Positions 40,261 to 48,197 of a stretch of 52,612 nucleotides of DNA are shown piece after piece. This DNA comes from Verrucolacustris sp044348085 (lineage in GTDB: Bacteria; Verrucomicrobiota; Verrucomicrobiia; Methylacidiphilales; Verrucolacustridaceae). Below the pieces are notes generated by a model. It was not told the origin of the DNA. It saw only the letters and a list, made by a program, of their open reading frames with translations, and did not search any database. The DNA lies in assembly GCA_044348085.1 (NCBI GenBank), contig JBIKTM010000012.1:1-52612 (forward strand), written 5' to 3'. A program made the translations under genes and the position numbers. Every line of letters begins with the position of its first letter. The stretch's first letter is position 1.

Positions 40261-41360
40261 AACCGGTCACAGGTTCTGCGGCAGAGCCGATCGAGCTGAC
40301 AATTTCCGAACTCGCGTATGGGGGCGACGGGGTTGCCCGGCATGATGGACAGGTCATTTTTGTTCCGTTTACGGCTCCAGGTGAAAAGGTGCGAGTTGTT
40401 CTCACCGAGGTTCATAAGACATATTCTCGAGGTCGTTTGGTGGATGTTTTGGAGGCATCGCCCGATCGAGTCGTCCCACCTTGTTCCCTTTTTACGAAGT
40501 GCGGAGGGTGTGCGACGCAACATTTAGCCTATCCTGCTGAGGTCAGGGCCAAGGTCGCCCAGATTGATTCGGCACTGCGAAGAATCGGTAAATTAGAAAA
40601 TCCAGTGATTCGGCCTCCTTTGACGGGTCCTGATTACGCATATCGAAATCGGATCACAGTGCATAATCGAGAGGGGAGAATTGGATTCTTGGGAACAGAC
40701 GGGCGAACCTTGGTGGATGTGCCAAGATGTCTTTTAGCGGCAGATGATGTGAATCAGAAGTTGGCTGTCTTACGGGAGCGGCCTCGACCCCGTCCTCACT
40801 ATTCGATCCGGGCGGATGAGGTGCGTGGGGAAGCATTTTATCAATCGAATCGGCCATTAGGAAAGAAGCTGCAGGAGCAGGTGGTATCCGCCGTGCCAGA
40901 GGGAGTGCAATCGGTATTGGAGGGGTATGCGGGCACGGGATTTTTCAGTGGGCCTTTATCGCGCCGTGGCATTCGGGTGGTGGCGGTTGAGTCTAGCGCG
41001 GCTTCCGTTTCAGCATTTCAACGGGAGGCTCCTCAGGCGGAGCTGTTGCAGGGCCGCTTTGAGGATCACTTCGAGGATGCTCTTCTTAAGATGGGGAAGG
41101 GACCCTCGTTTTGTTTGATCAATCCGCCCCGAGGCGGGCTGAGTCCTGATGCGCGACGGTTTTTTGAGCGGGATCTCCCGTTTCAAGGGGTTCTTTATCT
41201 CTCGTGTGATCCCCCTGCATTGGCTCGGGATTTGCGTGCTTGGTCAGCGAAATGGACGCCCGAGTGGTTTCAACCCATCGATCTTTTTCCAAGGACGGCG
41301 CATGTGGAGTGTTTGGTTCTTTTAAGATCTTCTTCTTTGTCCCCAAGCCATTCACCCTAA
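40257..41360 (+). CDS. 23S rRNA/tRNA (uracil-5-)-methyltransferase, RlmD/TrmA family, probable CTG start
   Basis: 367 residues if begun at CTG 40257. A TRAM domain (ELTISELAYGGDGVARHDGQ and KVRVVLTEV, about 14-60) precedes four Fe-S-type cysteines (CSLFTKCGGCATQHL), then FYQSN, the SAM motif LEGYAGTGFFSGPL, INPPRGGLSP and the catalytic cysteine in YLSCDPPALARDL. It methylates U at C5 in RNA. No ATG, GTG or TTG is in frame upstream of 40389, yet the reading frame and TRAM motif begin well before; CTG 40257 overlaps the previous stop as CTGA, the usual pattern of this window. Using GTG 40389 would truncate the TRAM domain. Confidence 0.85.
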   Translation: MKPVTGSAAEPIELTISELAYGGDGVARHDGQVIFVPFTAPGEKVRVVLTEVHKTYSRGRLVDVLEASPDRVVPPCSLFTKCGGCATQHLAYPAEVRAKVAQIDSALRRIGKLENPVIRPPLTGPDYAYRNRITVHNREGRIGFLGTDGRTLVDVPRCLLAADDVNQKLAVLRERPRPRPHYSIRADEVRGEAFYQSNRPLGKKLQEQVVSAVPEGVQSVLEGYAGTGFFSGPLSRRGIRVVAVESSAASVSAFQREAPQAELLQGRFEDHFEDALLKMGKGPSFCLINPPRGGLSPDARRFFERDLPFQGVLYLSCDPPALARDLRAWSAKWTPEWFQPIDLFPRTAHVECLVLLRSSSLSPSHSP

Positions 41361-41390
41361 GGGCAGGAGGCAGTTGACCCACTCGGTTTG

Positions 41391-41930
41391 ATGGCCAATT
41401 GTGGGTTCGTGAGAAAGTTTTTGCTCGGATTAAGTTTTATTTGCGCATTTGGGTGTGGAGACATGCATGCCGAGGCCCCAAGTGACTACTTTGCCCCACC
41501 TGAGACTATGTACTCCTTTGCGGACTTTTGGGTTGTGCGGCCTTTAGACTTGGCGGTATTGCCCATTACGGCAACAACTTGGGTTGTGAGCCTGCCAGTT
41601 ACTGCTGCATCAGGAACATCGGATCAAGCGTACGACTTGATGATACGTCAGTTGACCCAGCATATGATGAAGAGGCCGATGGGTCAGTTTTGGGATTGGG
41701 AAAATCGGGATCAGTCTCGGCCTGTTGTGATTAAGTTCTCCGACGGTTACTCCATGGCCGAATTAACGCCAGAGCAGGAGAGAAAGTATCGGAGGGCCCT
41801 GCAGGAGCATGAGGAGAGAATTATAGCGATTGAAAGGGCAAACGAAATTCCTCAAGAGGATCGGGATGCATTGAGCCGTGGTGAAGAGAGACGTTGGGAA
41901 AACGTCGTTCGACTACTTTTGTCCCTTTAG
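41391..41930 (+). CDS. Putative lipoprotein of unknown function
   Basis: 179 residues from ATG 41391, or 173 from GTG 41409. FLLGLSFICAFGCGDM ends in a lipobox-like Cys. The mature part has paired hydrophobic segments (DFWVVRPLDLAVLPITATTWVVSLPVTAA) and a charged helical tail (MAELTPEQERKYRRALQEHE). No family recognised; the mid-section YAFADFW..RPLD is reminiscent of small membrane-linked Verrucomicrobia proteins, but this is a weak impression. It is convergent with the next gene, with a 4-bp overlap. Confidence 0.62.
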   Translation: MANCGFVRKFLLGLSFICAFGCGDMHAEAPSDYFAPPETMYSFADFWVVRPLDLAVLPITATTWVVSLPVTAASGTSDQAYDLMIRQLTQHMMKRPMGQFWDWENRDQSRPVVIKFSDGYSMAELTPEQERKYRRALQEHEERIIAIERANEIPQEDRDALSRGEERRWENVVRLLLSL

Positions 41931-42184
41931 GTTTTTTTCGATTCGAGGCGGGAGATTCGGTTGCGTAGATCGTTTAACTCGGCCCGTAACTGGTGCAAAA
42001 CTTTGTCCAAGCTCTCGGAGAGCTGAGTAAAAGAGGACTCGGCCTGTTTCGGTGCGGCAGGAGTTGAAGAAATTCCGTGGGATTGAAGCCAGCCTTGGGC
42101 GGCTTGCTCAAGGACTTCGGGGGGCAAAGAGGGAGCGAGTTTTGGTGTGAGGCGAGTCGGAGCCTTCTTCTTCGATTTGGGCAT
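41927..42184 (-). CDS. Small basic coiled-coil protein
   Basis: 85 residues: MPKSKKKAPTRLTPKLAPSL, an SLPPEVLEQAAQGWLQSHGI helix, then a coiled coil (ESLDKVLHQLRAELNDLRNRISRLESKK). It begins 4 bp after cysK and is likely co-translated with it. No family recognised; nucleic-acid or scaffold binding would fit the basic start, but this is speculation. Confidence 0.6.
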   Translation of the reverse strand: MPKSKKKAPTRLTPKLAPSLPPEVLEQAAQGWLQSHGISSTPAAPKQAESSFTQLSESLDKVLHQLRAELNDLRNRISRLESKKT

Positions 42185-42188
42185 GGGC

Positions 42189-43151
42189 TCAACCCCCGAC
42201 AAGTCGGCGGGCTTCATCGGCTAGAGCAGTCGTTAAGTATCTTTCGCCTGTACTGCAACCGACGGTGACGATCAGTTTGCCATTGTTTTCTGGGCGTTTC
42301 GCGACTTCCAACGCGACATGAACGTTGGCGCCTGTTGAGATGCCGACAAGCATGCCCTCCTCTTTGCAGATGCGGCGGGCCATGGCGAACGCGTCCTCGT
42401 TGCTGACCGTGATGACCTCATCCACGATATCAAGATGAAGGTTGTCGGGAATAAAACCGGCACCTGTGCCCTGGATTTTGTGGGGACCAGGCTTCACGGG
42501 TTGGCCTGCGCGGGTTTGTGTGATGACTGGAGAATCCTTGGGTTCGACTGCAATGGCCTGAAAGGACTTTTTGCGGGTTTTGATTACTTCGGACACGCCT
42601 GTAATCGTTCCACCCGTACCGACTGCAGAAATGAAGATGTCCACCTTGCCGTCCGTATCGCTCCAAATTTCCTCCGCCGTTGTTTTCTTGTGAATGGCAG
42701 GGTTGGCAGGATTTTTAAATTGTTGGGGGATGAAAGAGCCGGGAATTTCCTTTGCGAGGGCTTCTGCTCTGGCGATCGCGCCCTTCATTCCCTCTGCGGC
42801 GGGTGTGAGTTCGAGTTTGGCCCCAAGAAGGGCAAGAAGAGTGCGGCGTTCGAGGCTCATGCTTTCGGGCATCGTGAGGATCAGCTTGTACCCTTTGGCC
42901 GCGGCGACGAAGGCAAGTGCGATTCCCGTATTGCCTGAGGTAGGTTCAACAATCGTGGTTTGAGGGGTAATTTTGCCCTCTTTTTCACCCGCCTCAATCA
43001 TGGCGGCCCCGATACGATCTTTGACGCTCCCAAGCGGATTAAAGAATTCGCACTTCACGGCGATGGTGGCAGGCAGACCTGCAGAGATACGCTGGAGTTT
43101 TACAAGAGGGGTTCGACCCACAGTTCCAAGCACATTTTCGTACATCGGCAT
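42189..43151 (-). CDS. cysK: Cysteine synthase A
   Basis: 320 residues of the PLP fold-type II family. VGRTPLVKL, FFNPLGSVKDRIGAAMIE (Lys about 45 binds PLP), VEPTSGNTGIALAF, MPESMSLERR, the SAVGTGGTITGVSEVIK phosphate loop and GTGAGFIPDNL are the O-acetylserine sulfhydrylase hallmarks. It makes cysteine from O-acetylserine and sulfide. Its upstream gap (43152-43277) contains only a TTCCGC-GAG-GCGGAA hairpin at 43226-43240. Confidence 0.96.
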   Translation of the reverse strand: MPMYENVLGTVGRTPLVKLQRISAGLPATIAVKCEFFNPLGSVKDRIGAAMIEAGEKEGKITPQTTIVEPTSGNTGIALAFVAAAKGYKLILTMPESMSLERRTLLALLGAKLELTPAAEGMKGAIARAEALAKEIPGSFIPQQFKNPANPAIHKKTTAEEIWSDTDGKVDIFISAVGTGGTITGVSEVIKTRKKSFQAIAVEPKDSPVITQTRAGQPVKPGPHKIQGTGAGFIPDNLHLDIVDEVITVSNEDAFAMARRICKEEGMLVGISTGANVHVALEVAKRPENNGKLIVTVGCSTGERYLTTALADEARRLVGG

Positions 43152-43277
43152 AGGGGTTGAGAATGAGATAAAATGGGCAAAACCTCAAGCTTTGGGAAAC
43201 GGGTTGAAGGAGTGTGACTTCTGCCTTCCGCGAGGCGGAATTAGCAACCCGGCAGTTACGTTGTTGAGGGAAGGCTT

Positions 43278-44441
43278 CTATTTTGCCATCAGGCGGCGGT
43301 ATAAGTCAGCCATCCGCTGGGCTTGGACAGGAAGAGAGGCTTGGGAAGCAACGCGGGCGTGAGCAGCGCTCTGCTCTTCTAAAGTGAGAGGTGAATTTTC
43401 CGATTGGGCGATCATCGCTTGGGCAAGGGCGCTTGCATCCCCTGCACGAACCAGTTGGCCAAGGGCGCCCAAGTTCCATGCCTCGGGAATTCCGTCTAAT
43501 TCGGAGGCCAAAACGGGCCGGCCACAAGCGTGGGCCTCGAGAACTACTGAGGGAAAAGCCTCGGTGGCGATTTGTGGATGGACGAGGCAGTCGAGCGCGT
43601 GGTGAAGAGAGACGGGATCGGGCTGCTGGCCAATGAGACGCGCACGGTCCTCGAGGCCGAGATGGCGGATATCGTCGCGAAGAAGAGAGTCCATTGTGCC
43701 TGAACCTGCGATAAGAAAGCGGGCCCTTGGAAGTTGGCGCATGATGATTTGTGCCGCCTTAAGGAAAATTCTTTGGCCTTTTCCGACAGGCAGATCGAAT
43801 CCGCCCACAACCCCAAACACCAGTTCATTGGGGTGAAGATTTAATCTCTGTCGAGCGGCAGAGGAGAAGGATGATCCTTTGGGCAAAAATTGATTGGTAT
43901 CGATTCCAGTATGAATGACATGAATCTTTTTGGGAGAGAGGACGCAGGGGGAGCGGTGATGTCGCTCTCGAACGGGCGAGGCTGGGTCATCGTGTCCACG
44001 TAAAAGGACTTGGGCTACAAACGAGGAAACCGCAACGATCGCATCGGCCGAAGCAAAGAGATGTTTTTTGCTTATGCGGGAGCGCGGGCTTTTTGCTAGG
44101 TGGCGGGAGAAGATAACGAGAGGGCGGGGTTCGACAAGGCGGGAGGCGAGAAGTGCGGTCCAGTAGTCGTCTCCATGATGGGCGTGAAGGATGCGAGGCT
44201 TGGTTCTGCGAAGAGTGCCTGCGAGGGAGAGAACTTGATAAGGTCGAAACTTGGGGAGTGGATGAAAGGTAAATTTTTGGGCTGCGGGAGATAAAGGAGC
44301 ATCGGCGGGGCCAGCCAATTCGACCGTCCAACCTGAGGAGGCCAGGCCTTGGGATAGAGCAAGACACTGCGTGTCCGTTCCGCCACCACGAAGACGGGAG
44401 TTGAGTTGAAGAACTCGAGCAGTCAGGTGGGAGGAGGACAT
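43278..44441 (-). CDS. GT4 family glycosyltransferase
   Basis: 387 residues. It begins RVLQLNSRLRGGGTDTQCLALSQGL, a typical GT4 N-domain with the glycine loop, and the C-domain shows LVFGVVGGFDLPVGKGQRIFLKAAQ, FLIAGSGTMDSLL and VHPQIATEAFPSVVLEAHACGRPVLAS with the E-x7-E motif. It is likely a capsule or LPS-type glycosyltransferase. GTG 44459 is an alternative start, giving six extra residues. It is monocistronic here, with cysK upstream and the beta-barrel gene (44524) behind it on the same strand. Confidence 0.87.
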   Translation of the reverse strand: MSSSHLTARVLQLNSRLRGGGTDTQCLALSQGLASSGWTVELAGPADAPLSPAAQKFTFHPLPKFRPYQVLSLAGTLRRTKPRILHAHHGDDYWTALLASRLVEPRPLVIFSRHLAKSPRSRISKKHLFASADAIVAVSSFVAQVLLRGHDDPASPVRERHHRSPCVLSPKKIHVIHTGIDTNQFLPKGSSFSSAARQRLNLHPNELVFGVVGGFDLPVGKGQRIFLKAAQIIMRQLPRARFLIAGSGTMDSLLRDDIRHLGLEDRARLIGQQPDPVSLHHALDCLVHPQIATEAFPSVVLEAHACGRPVLASELDGIPEAWNLGALGQLVRAGDASALAQAMIAQSENSPLTLEEQSAAHARVASQASLPVQAQRMADLYRRLMAK

Positions 44442-44523
44442 TTTTTTATCATGCACCAATCAGCAAAAAATGGGAGAGAGCGTCTTGTTAAGTCCCTCTT
44501 GAATTCTGGGGGTCCGCAGGATT

Positions 44524-46365
44524 CTAGAACCGTACATTGATTCCAAATTGGACTGAGTTGGAAAGGGCGACACCAGCCTGAAGGCCTGAGTAGGTGGGGT
44601 TGATCAGTCCGAGAAGTTTATAGGCGACGTCGAAGTCCACGGCATCGGAGACCTGCCAGATGAATCCCGAGCCAACAGAAAAAGCAGGGGAGTAAGCTTC
44701 TTCAAACTGGTCAGAGGTTTGGGTGTTGTCGACCTGCGTGATTTGAAGTTGGGAGTAGGCAAAACCAAAACCGGTGGAAAGGTAGGGTTTCCAGCGAGCT
44801 TGTCCCGGCCAACGAAATACGGATGAAAGTAGAACAGGAACTTGGATATATCGGCCGGTCAAACTGAGACCGCCGCTACCAACCACTTCGGTTCCACCGT
44901 TGATATTGAGGGTGCCGTTTCCGTTGAGATGATCGAGGCCATTGTAGAGAATGCCTCCGGAAAGCTCGACCCCTAGCCAGTCGGTAAAGTTAAAGCCGGG
45001 AGAGACATCGAAGCGGACACCCGGATTTACGGAGATGGACGGATTTGCCAAGGTGCCTGTGACGCCAGGCAGGACGAAGCCCGTTAAAGTTTGGGAACTT
45101 TCCAGGTTGTTGACGAAACCGAAGCCGAGGTCAACACGGGTGTAGGGGCCGAGGCATTCAGAATTTTGTTCCACAACGAATTCCTTGTCGGAGAACTTGT
45201 AGTTCATCGACCAGTTGGCGCCGGCGGTGAGATTCGTAAAATCACCTGTTTCCGCGATCTGGCTGGTACTGTCGCTTTTGGAGTAGTTGAAATTCAGCCC
45301 TGTAGAGAGCTCTGGAGTTAGCTGAAAGTTGAGTCCCAACCCGAGTGTGTACTGCTGATCCAATCGCCGATAAAACCCGTTCGAAAGTCCAGTATAAGTT
45401 CCCTGGTCGTTATAGTCAGCCGTCGCTGGCGCGTTCGAGGCGTCCGTGTAGTAGGCGAGTCGATAGGAGGCAAAAGGAGTGATGCTAATTTTGTCTGTGC
45501 AGTTGAGAATATAGGTGCCCGTCAAGTTGTTATCGGTTCTGGTAAAGTAGGAGGGGTTAGAAAAAACATAAGAGGCCCGCCAGCTAAGGGAGACGGCCTG
45601 AGTGTCGGTGAAGGGGTGAAAGTAGTTCGCGGAGTAGGCAGCGGCGATTTCATTCAAGAAATTGGTTTCGGCATCTCCCGCAACAGAGTTTCTTTCCGCG
45701 GGAGTGTTTAAGAAAAAATAACCGTTCACATCCACAGAAAGTCCAACTGTTAATTCATCTGAGACTTGTTTGTTGGCTCGGAAAAAGATATTCGCGAGAA
45801 GAAAATCTTGAGCTAAGCCGATGTCATAAGTTCCTGCGTTATTGTTTGTTTGCGAGGGCTCCTCTTGGCTGAAGTAGTTAAAAAAGGAGGCGCGGACACC
45901 AACCTCAGGGAAAAACTTATCATAACCAGGCATCGTCTGGATCGTGGGTGCCCACGCGCCCTCAATGGAAGAGACGGTTTGCCAGGCGGCTACCACGTTC
46001 TGCGAGTTCTTGGCGTAGTTTGCGTTGGAAAGCCAGCTATAGGATTGGTCCATGTGAAGACGCGCAAACGGAAGATCTGGAATCTCTCTGACGAGTTGGA
46101 GGGAGCCAAGATCCTCCGAAACAGCAGTGGCCTCTACCGGGGTTTTGTCGGCGGGCTTTTCTTGAAGAGCGATCTTTCTTTGCTTCTCACGCTCCTGTTG
46201 AGCTTGGTTATCAATCACTGCCTGTTGAGAGACGGCGCTGGGTAGGGTTTGTGCGAATAAAGCCGGTTGGCAGAACAGAGAGAGAGCCAAAAAAGAGGCC
46301 AGATGACCTGATCTGGTTTTGGGCGAGCGTTTGTTTTGTAAATTTGCAGAATCCACCAACTCCAC
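44524..46365 (-). CDS. Large outer-membrane beta-barrel protein
   Basis: About 613 residues. The exported start (LASFLALSLFCQPALFAQ) is followed by a Glu/Gln-rich linker and then repeated amphipathic strands ending in aromatic residues, for example FFPEVGVRASFFNYF and ISITPFASYRLAYYTD. The C-terminal half (YTRVDLGFGFVNN... SGLQAGVALSNSVQFGINVRF) is an OmpW/OmpX-type barrel closing with Phe, the signal for BAM assembly. A pore or receptor is likely; substrate unknown. GTG 46365 is the frame start, GTG 46356 an option. An AT-rich operator-like 15-mer overlaps its probable promoter. Confidence 0.8.
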   Translation of the reverse strand: MELVDSANLQNKRSPKTRSGHLASFLALSLFCQPALFAQTLPSAVSQQAVIDNQAQQEREKQRKIALQEKPADKTPVEATAVSEDLGSLQLVREIPDLPFARLHMDQSYSWLSNANYAKNSQNVVAAWQTVSSIEGAWAPTIQTMPGYDKFFPEVGVRASFFNYFSQEEPSQTNNNAGTYDIGLAQDFLLANIFFRANKQVSDELTVGLSVDVNGYFFLNTPAERNSVAGDAETNFLNEIAAAYSANYFHPFTDTQAVSLSWRASYVFSNPSYFTRTDNNLTGTYILNCTDKISITPFASYRLAYYTDASNAPATADYNDQGTYTGLSNGFYRRLDQQYTLGLGLNFQLTPELSTGLNFNYSKSDSTSQIAETGDFTNLTAGANWSMNYKFSDKEFVVEQNSECLGPYTRVDLGFGFVNNLESSQTLTGFVLPGVTGTLANPSISVNPGVRFDVSPGFNFTDWLGVELSGGILYNGLDHLNGNGTLNINGGTEVVGSGGLSLTGRYIQVPVLLSSVFRWPGQARWKPYLSTGFGFAYSQLQITQVDNTQTSDQFEEAYSPAFSVGSGFIWQVSDAVDFDVAYKLLGLINPTYSGLQAGVALSNSVQFGINVRF

Positions 46366-46386
46366 TAACTAGCCAAAGATCCTCTG

Positions 46387-46401
46387 TATACAATATATAG
46401 T
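46387..46401. promoter_or_regulatory. Operator-like 15-mer upstream of the beta-barrel gene
   Basis: TATACAATATATAGT differs from AATACAATATATAGT at 47985 only in the first base. On the minus strand it overlaps a TTGTTA...TATATT promoter-like arrangement, about 20 bp before the gene. A diverged version (TAACAACATATAGAA) lies at 46418. Confidence 0.6.
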
Positions 46402-46446
46402 ATGACTTTTTACGCTATAACAACATATAGAAGTTTAAGTATAAAG

Positions 46447-47445
46447 CTATCTATATGTCTTCTGCATAGTGGCAATGCGTTTTTTAACGGAATCAATCAA
46501 GGGTTTTGGGCTGAGGACCTTAGCGTGGTCCCCCCAACTGAGAATCCAGCGCTCAATTTCTTCCAAGGCACCAAGGGTCATTTCAAGTTCAATGCCTCCT
46601 TCTTTCACATTCCGAATTTTCTGGCTGGGGTGCCAATCTCTTTCACGCACAAGGCGGGCTGCAAAGGAGTCGAACCGAACTTTGACCAGGTGCTTCCCTG
46701 TGCCCGCAAAGACCCCGAATCCGCCTTTGAGTTCCTTCTCGGCTGAAAAACCGCGGGGCCGATCGAATATCTTTTTTGTCAGTGTGGGCTTCTGGATTCG
46801 CGGGAGAGCAAACGTGCGTATTTGCGCGCGCTGTGGATCGTGAGCGAGCAGGTACCACGCGTTATCGATATTTGCGAGGTGGTAGGGGTGGACAGTGCGT
46901 GTCTCAGGAGCAGAAGCTCTAAGAGGCTGATAGGAAAATGAGATTTCTTGGCGTTGAACGATTGCTCTTGCCAAGAGGCGAAAAACTTCCAGGTCGGCAG
47001 CCGACGCGCCGGTGACTCGGAAGGAGTAGTCGGACCCCCATTCGCCCAAGTCAAAGCTGACTGTCTCCTTGAGGGCGCCCGTGAGTTTTTGAAACGCGCT
47101 ACCCAGGGTTTTCTCAAACGGGGTGCCCCGGTACTGAGCCAAAACCTTCTGAGCGACAAAAAGGGCGAGAATCTCCCCTTCGCTGACCTGGAGGAGGGGA
47201 AAGGCCTCAACTTTTCCCGTGTAGCGAAACGTGTAGCGGGTGGCGTCATACTCGATGGGTAGGCCGAGGCGGTCTCGCATGAAGTCGAGGTCTCTCTGGA
47301 TCGTTTTATAGGAAACCTCAAAATCTTTTCCTAGCTGCTGGCAGTTGACCGGCTGTTCGCTGGAAAGAAGGTCGTGCAGGCGGTGCATCCGTTCCAAGGG
47401 AGGACGGCTATGCCCCCCGGAAGATGGCAAAACTTTTTTCTTCAT
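46447..47445 (-). CDS. WYL-domain transcriptional regulator
   Basis: 332 residues. The N-terminal HTH (MHRLHDLLSSEQPVNCQQLGKDFEVSYKTIQRDLDFMRDRLGLPIEY) is DeoR/HTH_11-like. The middle WYL domain contains SYQPLRASAPETRTVHPYHLANIDNAWYLLAHDPQRAQIRTFALPRI, with the W-Y-L core (WYLLAHD), and a WCX-like C-terminal domain (about 230-330: HPSQKIRNVKEGGIELEMTLG). Such regulators bind nucleotides or other effectors and activate or repress. It lies between two genes sharing the 15-mer, so it is a candidate binder of that site. Its stop lies close to the barrel promoter. Confidence 0.9.
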   Translation of the reverse strand: MKKKVLPSSGGHSRPPLERMHRLHDLLSSEQPVNCQQLGKDFEVSYKTIQRDLDFMRDRLGLPIEYDATRYTFRYTGKVEAFPLLQVSEGEILALFVAQKVLAQYRGTPFEKTLGSAFQKLTGALKETVSFDLGEWGSDYSFRVTGASAADLEVFRLLARAIVQRQEISFSYQPLRASAPETRTVHPYHLANIDNAWYLLAHDPQRAQIRTFALPRIQKPTLTKKIFDRPRGFSAEKELKGGFGVFAGTGKHLVKVRFDSFAARLVRERDWHPSQKIRNVKEGGIELEMTLGALEEIERWILSWGDHAKVLSPKPLIDSVKKRIATMQKTYR

Positions 47446-47507
47446 AGGACGCTTTATGTCCTACCCCATGAGGCAAGCTGGTGCAAGAAAAAAGGAGGAA
47501 TCAAAAT

Positions 47508-47702
47508 ATGGAAACATTAGTTCAGTGCAGATCTTGCGGGGAGGACACGAATCGGGCGGACTGGGAGGCCACCGGTTCGTGTTGCGTCCATTGCGGAGAA
47601 ACCACGGGGGGAACCTTCAGCCGGGGGCTGGACGCGTTGGCGTCCATGCGCCGGAGGTTGGAACTGGAGCTGGTCTGGAGACCAGTCGCAAGCCATGCGT
47701 AG
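47508..47702 (+). CDS. Small zinc-ribbon protein
   Basis: 64 residues. Two CxxC pairs, CRSCGED (about 8-14) and CCVHCGETT (about 26-34), make a zinc-binding ribbon; a basic helix (ASMRRRLELELVWRPV) follows. A strong ribosome-binding site (AAGGAGGA) sits 8 bp before the ATG, making this one of the best-marked starts in the window. It is divergent from the WYL regulator and overlaps the next tiny gene. Function unknown; a protein or nucleic-acid binding adaptor is plausible. Confidence 0.72.
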   Translation: METLVQCRSCGEDTNRADWEATGSCCVHCGETTGGTFSRGLDALASMRRRLELELVWRPVASHA

Positions 47703-47841
47703 CGTGTTGGGGGTTTTGGCGGCTTTGGCAGGGGCTGGTTGCACAGGCGTCTCGTTAGGGTGTGCCTGGTGGGTGCCTGAGCTTTCCATCTTATCGGCCG
47801 TGGCGGCAACTTTTTGGTGGCAGGTGGCGAAGATGGCTTAG
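47695..47841 (+). CDS. Tiny two-helix membrane protein
   Basis: 48 residues: MRSVLGVLAALAGAGCTGVS followed by LGCAWWVPELSILSAVAATFWW and a short QVAKMA tail. Two hydrophobic stretches (about 4-23 and 28-42) suggest a hairpin membrane peptide. It overlaps the zinc-ribbon gene by 8 bp and probably depends on its translation. The gene is too short for standard gene lists, and no family is recognised. Confidence 0.5.
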   Translation: MRSVLGVLAALAGAGCTGVSLGCAWWVPELSILSAVAATFWWQVAKMA

Positions 47842-47984
47842 AGAGGTAATCCTCGATTCTGAATTTTGGTTTGCCCCTCGGTTTCGCCAAGGGTGCTGGC
47901 CTTTGAGGCCTTTGATCCAAAAAGTAGCGGTATGGGGTATTGGTTTGAATCAGATAACCGAGCCTGTAAAGTGGTACCGTTTTG

Positions 47985-48033
47985 AATACAATATATAGTG
48001 TAATACGGCCAGTTATTAACTATATGCTGTATT
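47985..48033. promoter_or_regulatory. Inverted pair of operator-like 15-mers upstream of the FecR/MBG giant gene
   Basis: AATACAATATATAGT (47985-47999) faces its inverted relative ACTATATGCTGTATT (48019-48033; 13 of 15 matching) across 19 bp. The first copy is also found before the beta-barrel gene at 46387. Together they suggest a dimeric or looping repressor/activator site. Confidence 0.62.
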
Positions 48034-48089
48034 GAAGTGCAAGTTATTGGCATAAAGGAGTTTGCGGTGGGGAAAATATGCTAAAAAGC

Positions 48090-48117
48090 TTGACTTTCAA
48101 CAAGTTATGTACATATT
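48090..48117 (+). promoter_or_regulatory. Putative promoter of the FecR/MBG giant gene
   Basis: TTGACT (48090-48095), a 16-base gap and CATATT (48112-48117) fit a sigma-70 promoter with a strong -35 box, about 80 bp before the ATG. The region also holds CAAGTTAT twice (48050s and 48100s). The bases 47842-48197 contain no other gene. Confidence 0.42.
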
Positions 48118-48197
48118 GAAGGTATGCCGTTCGACAGCCAATCTTCCTATATTATTTTGAACCCTATGGGCTATTGGTCGGTCAAAGATTGAGTCGT

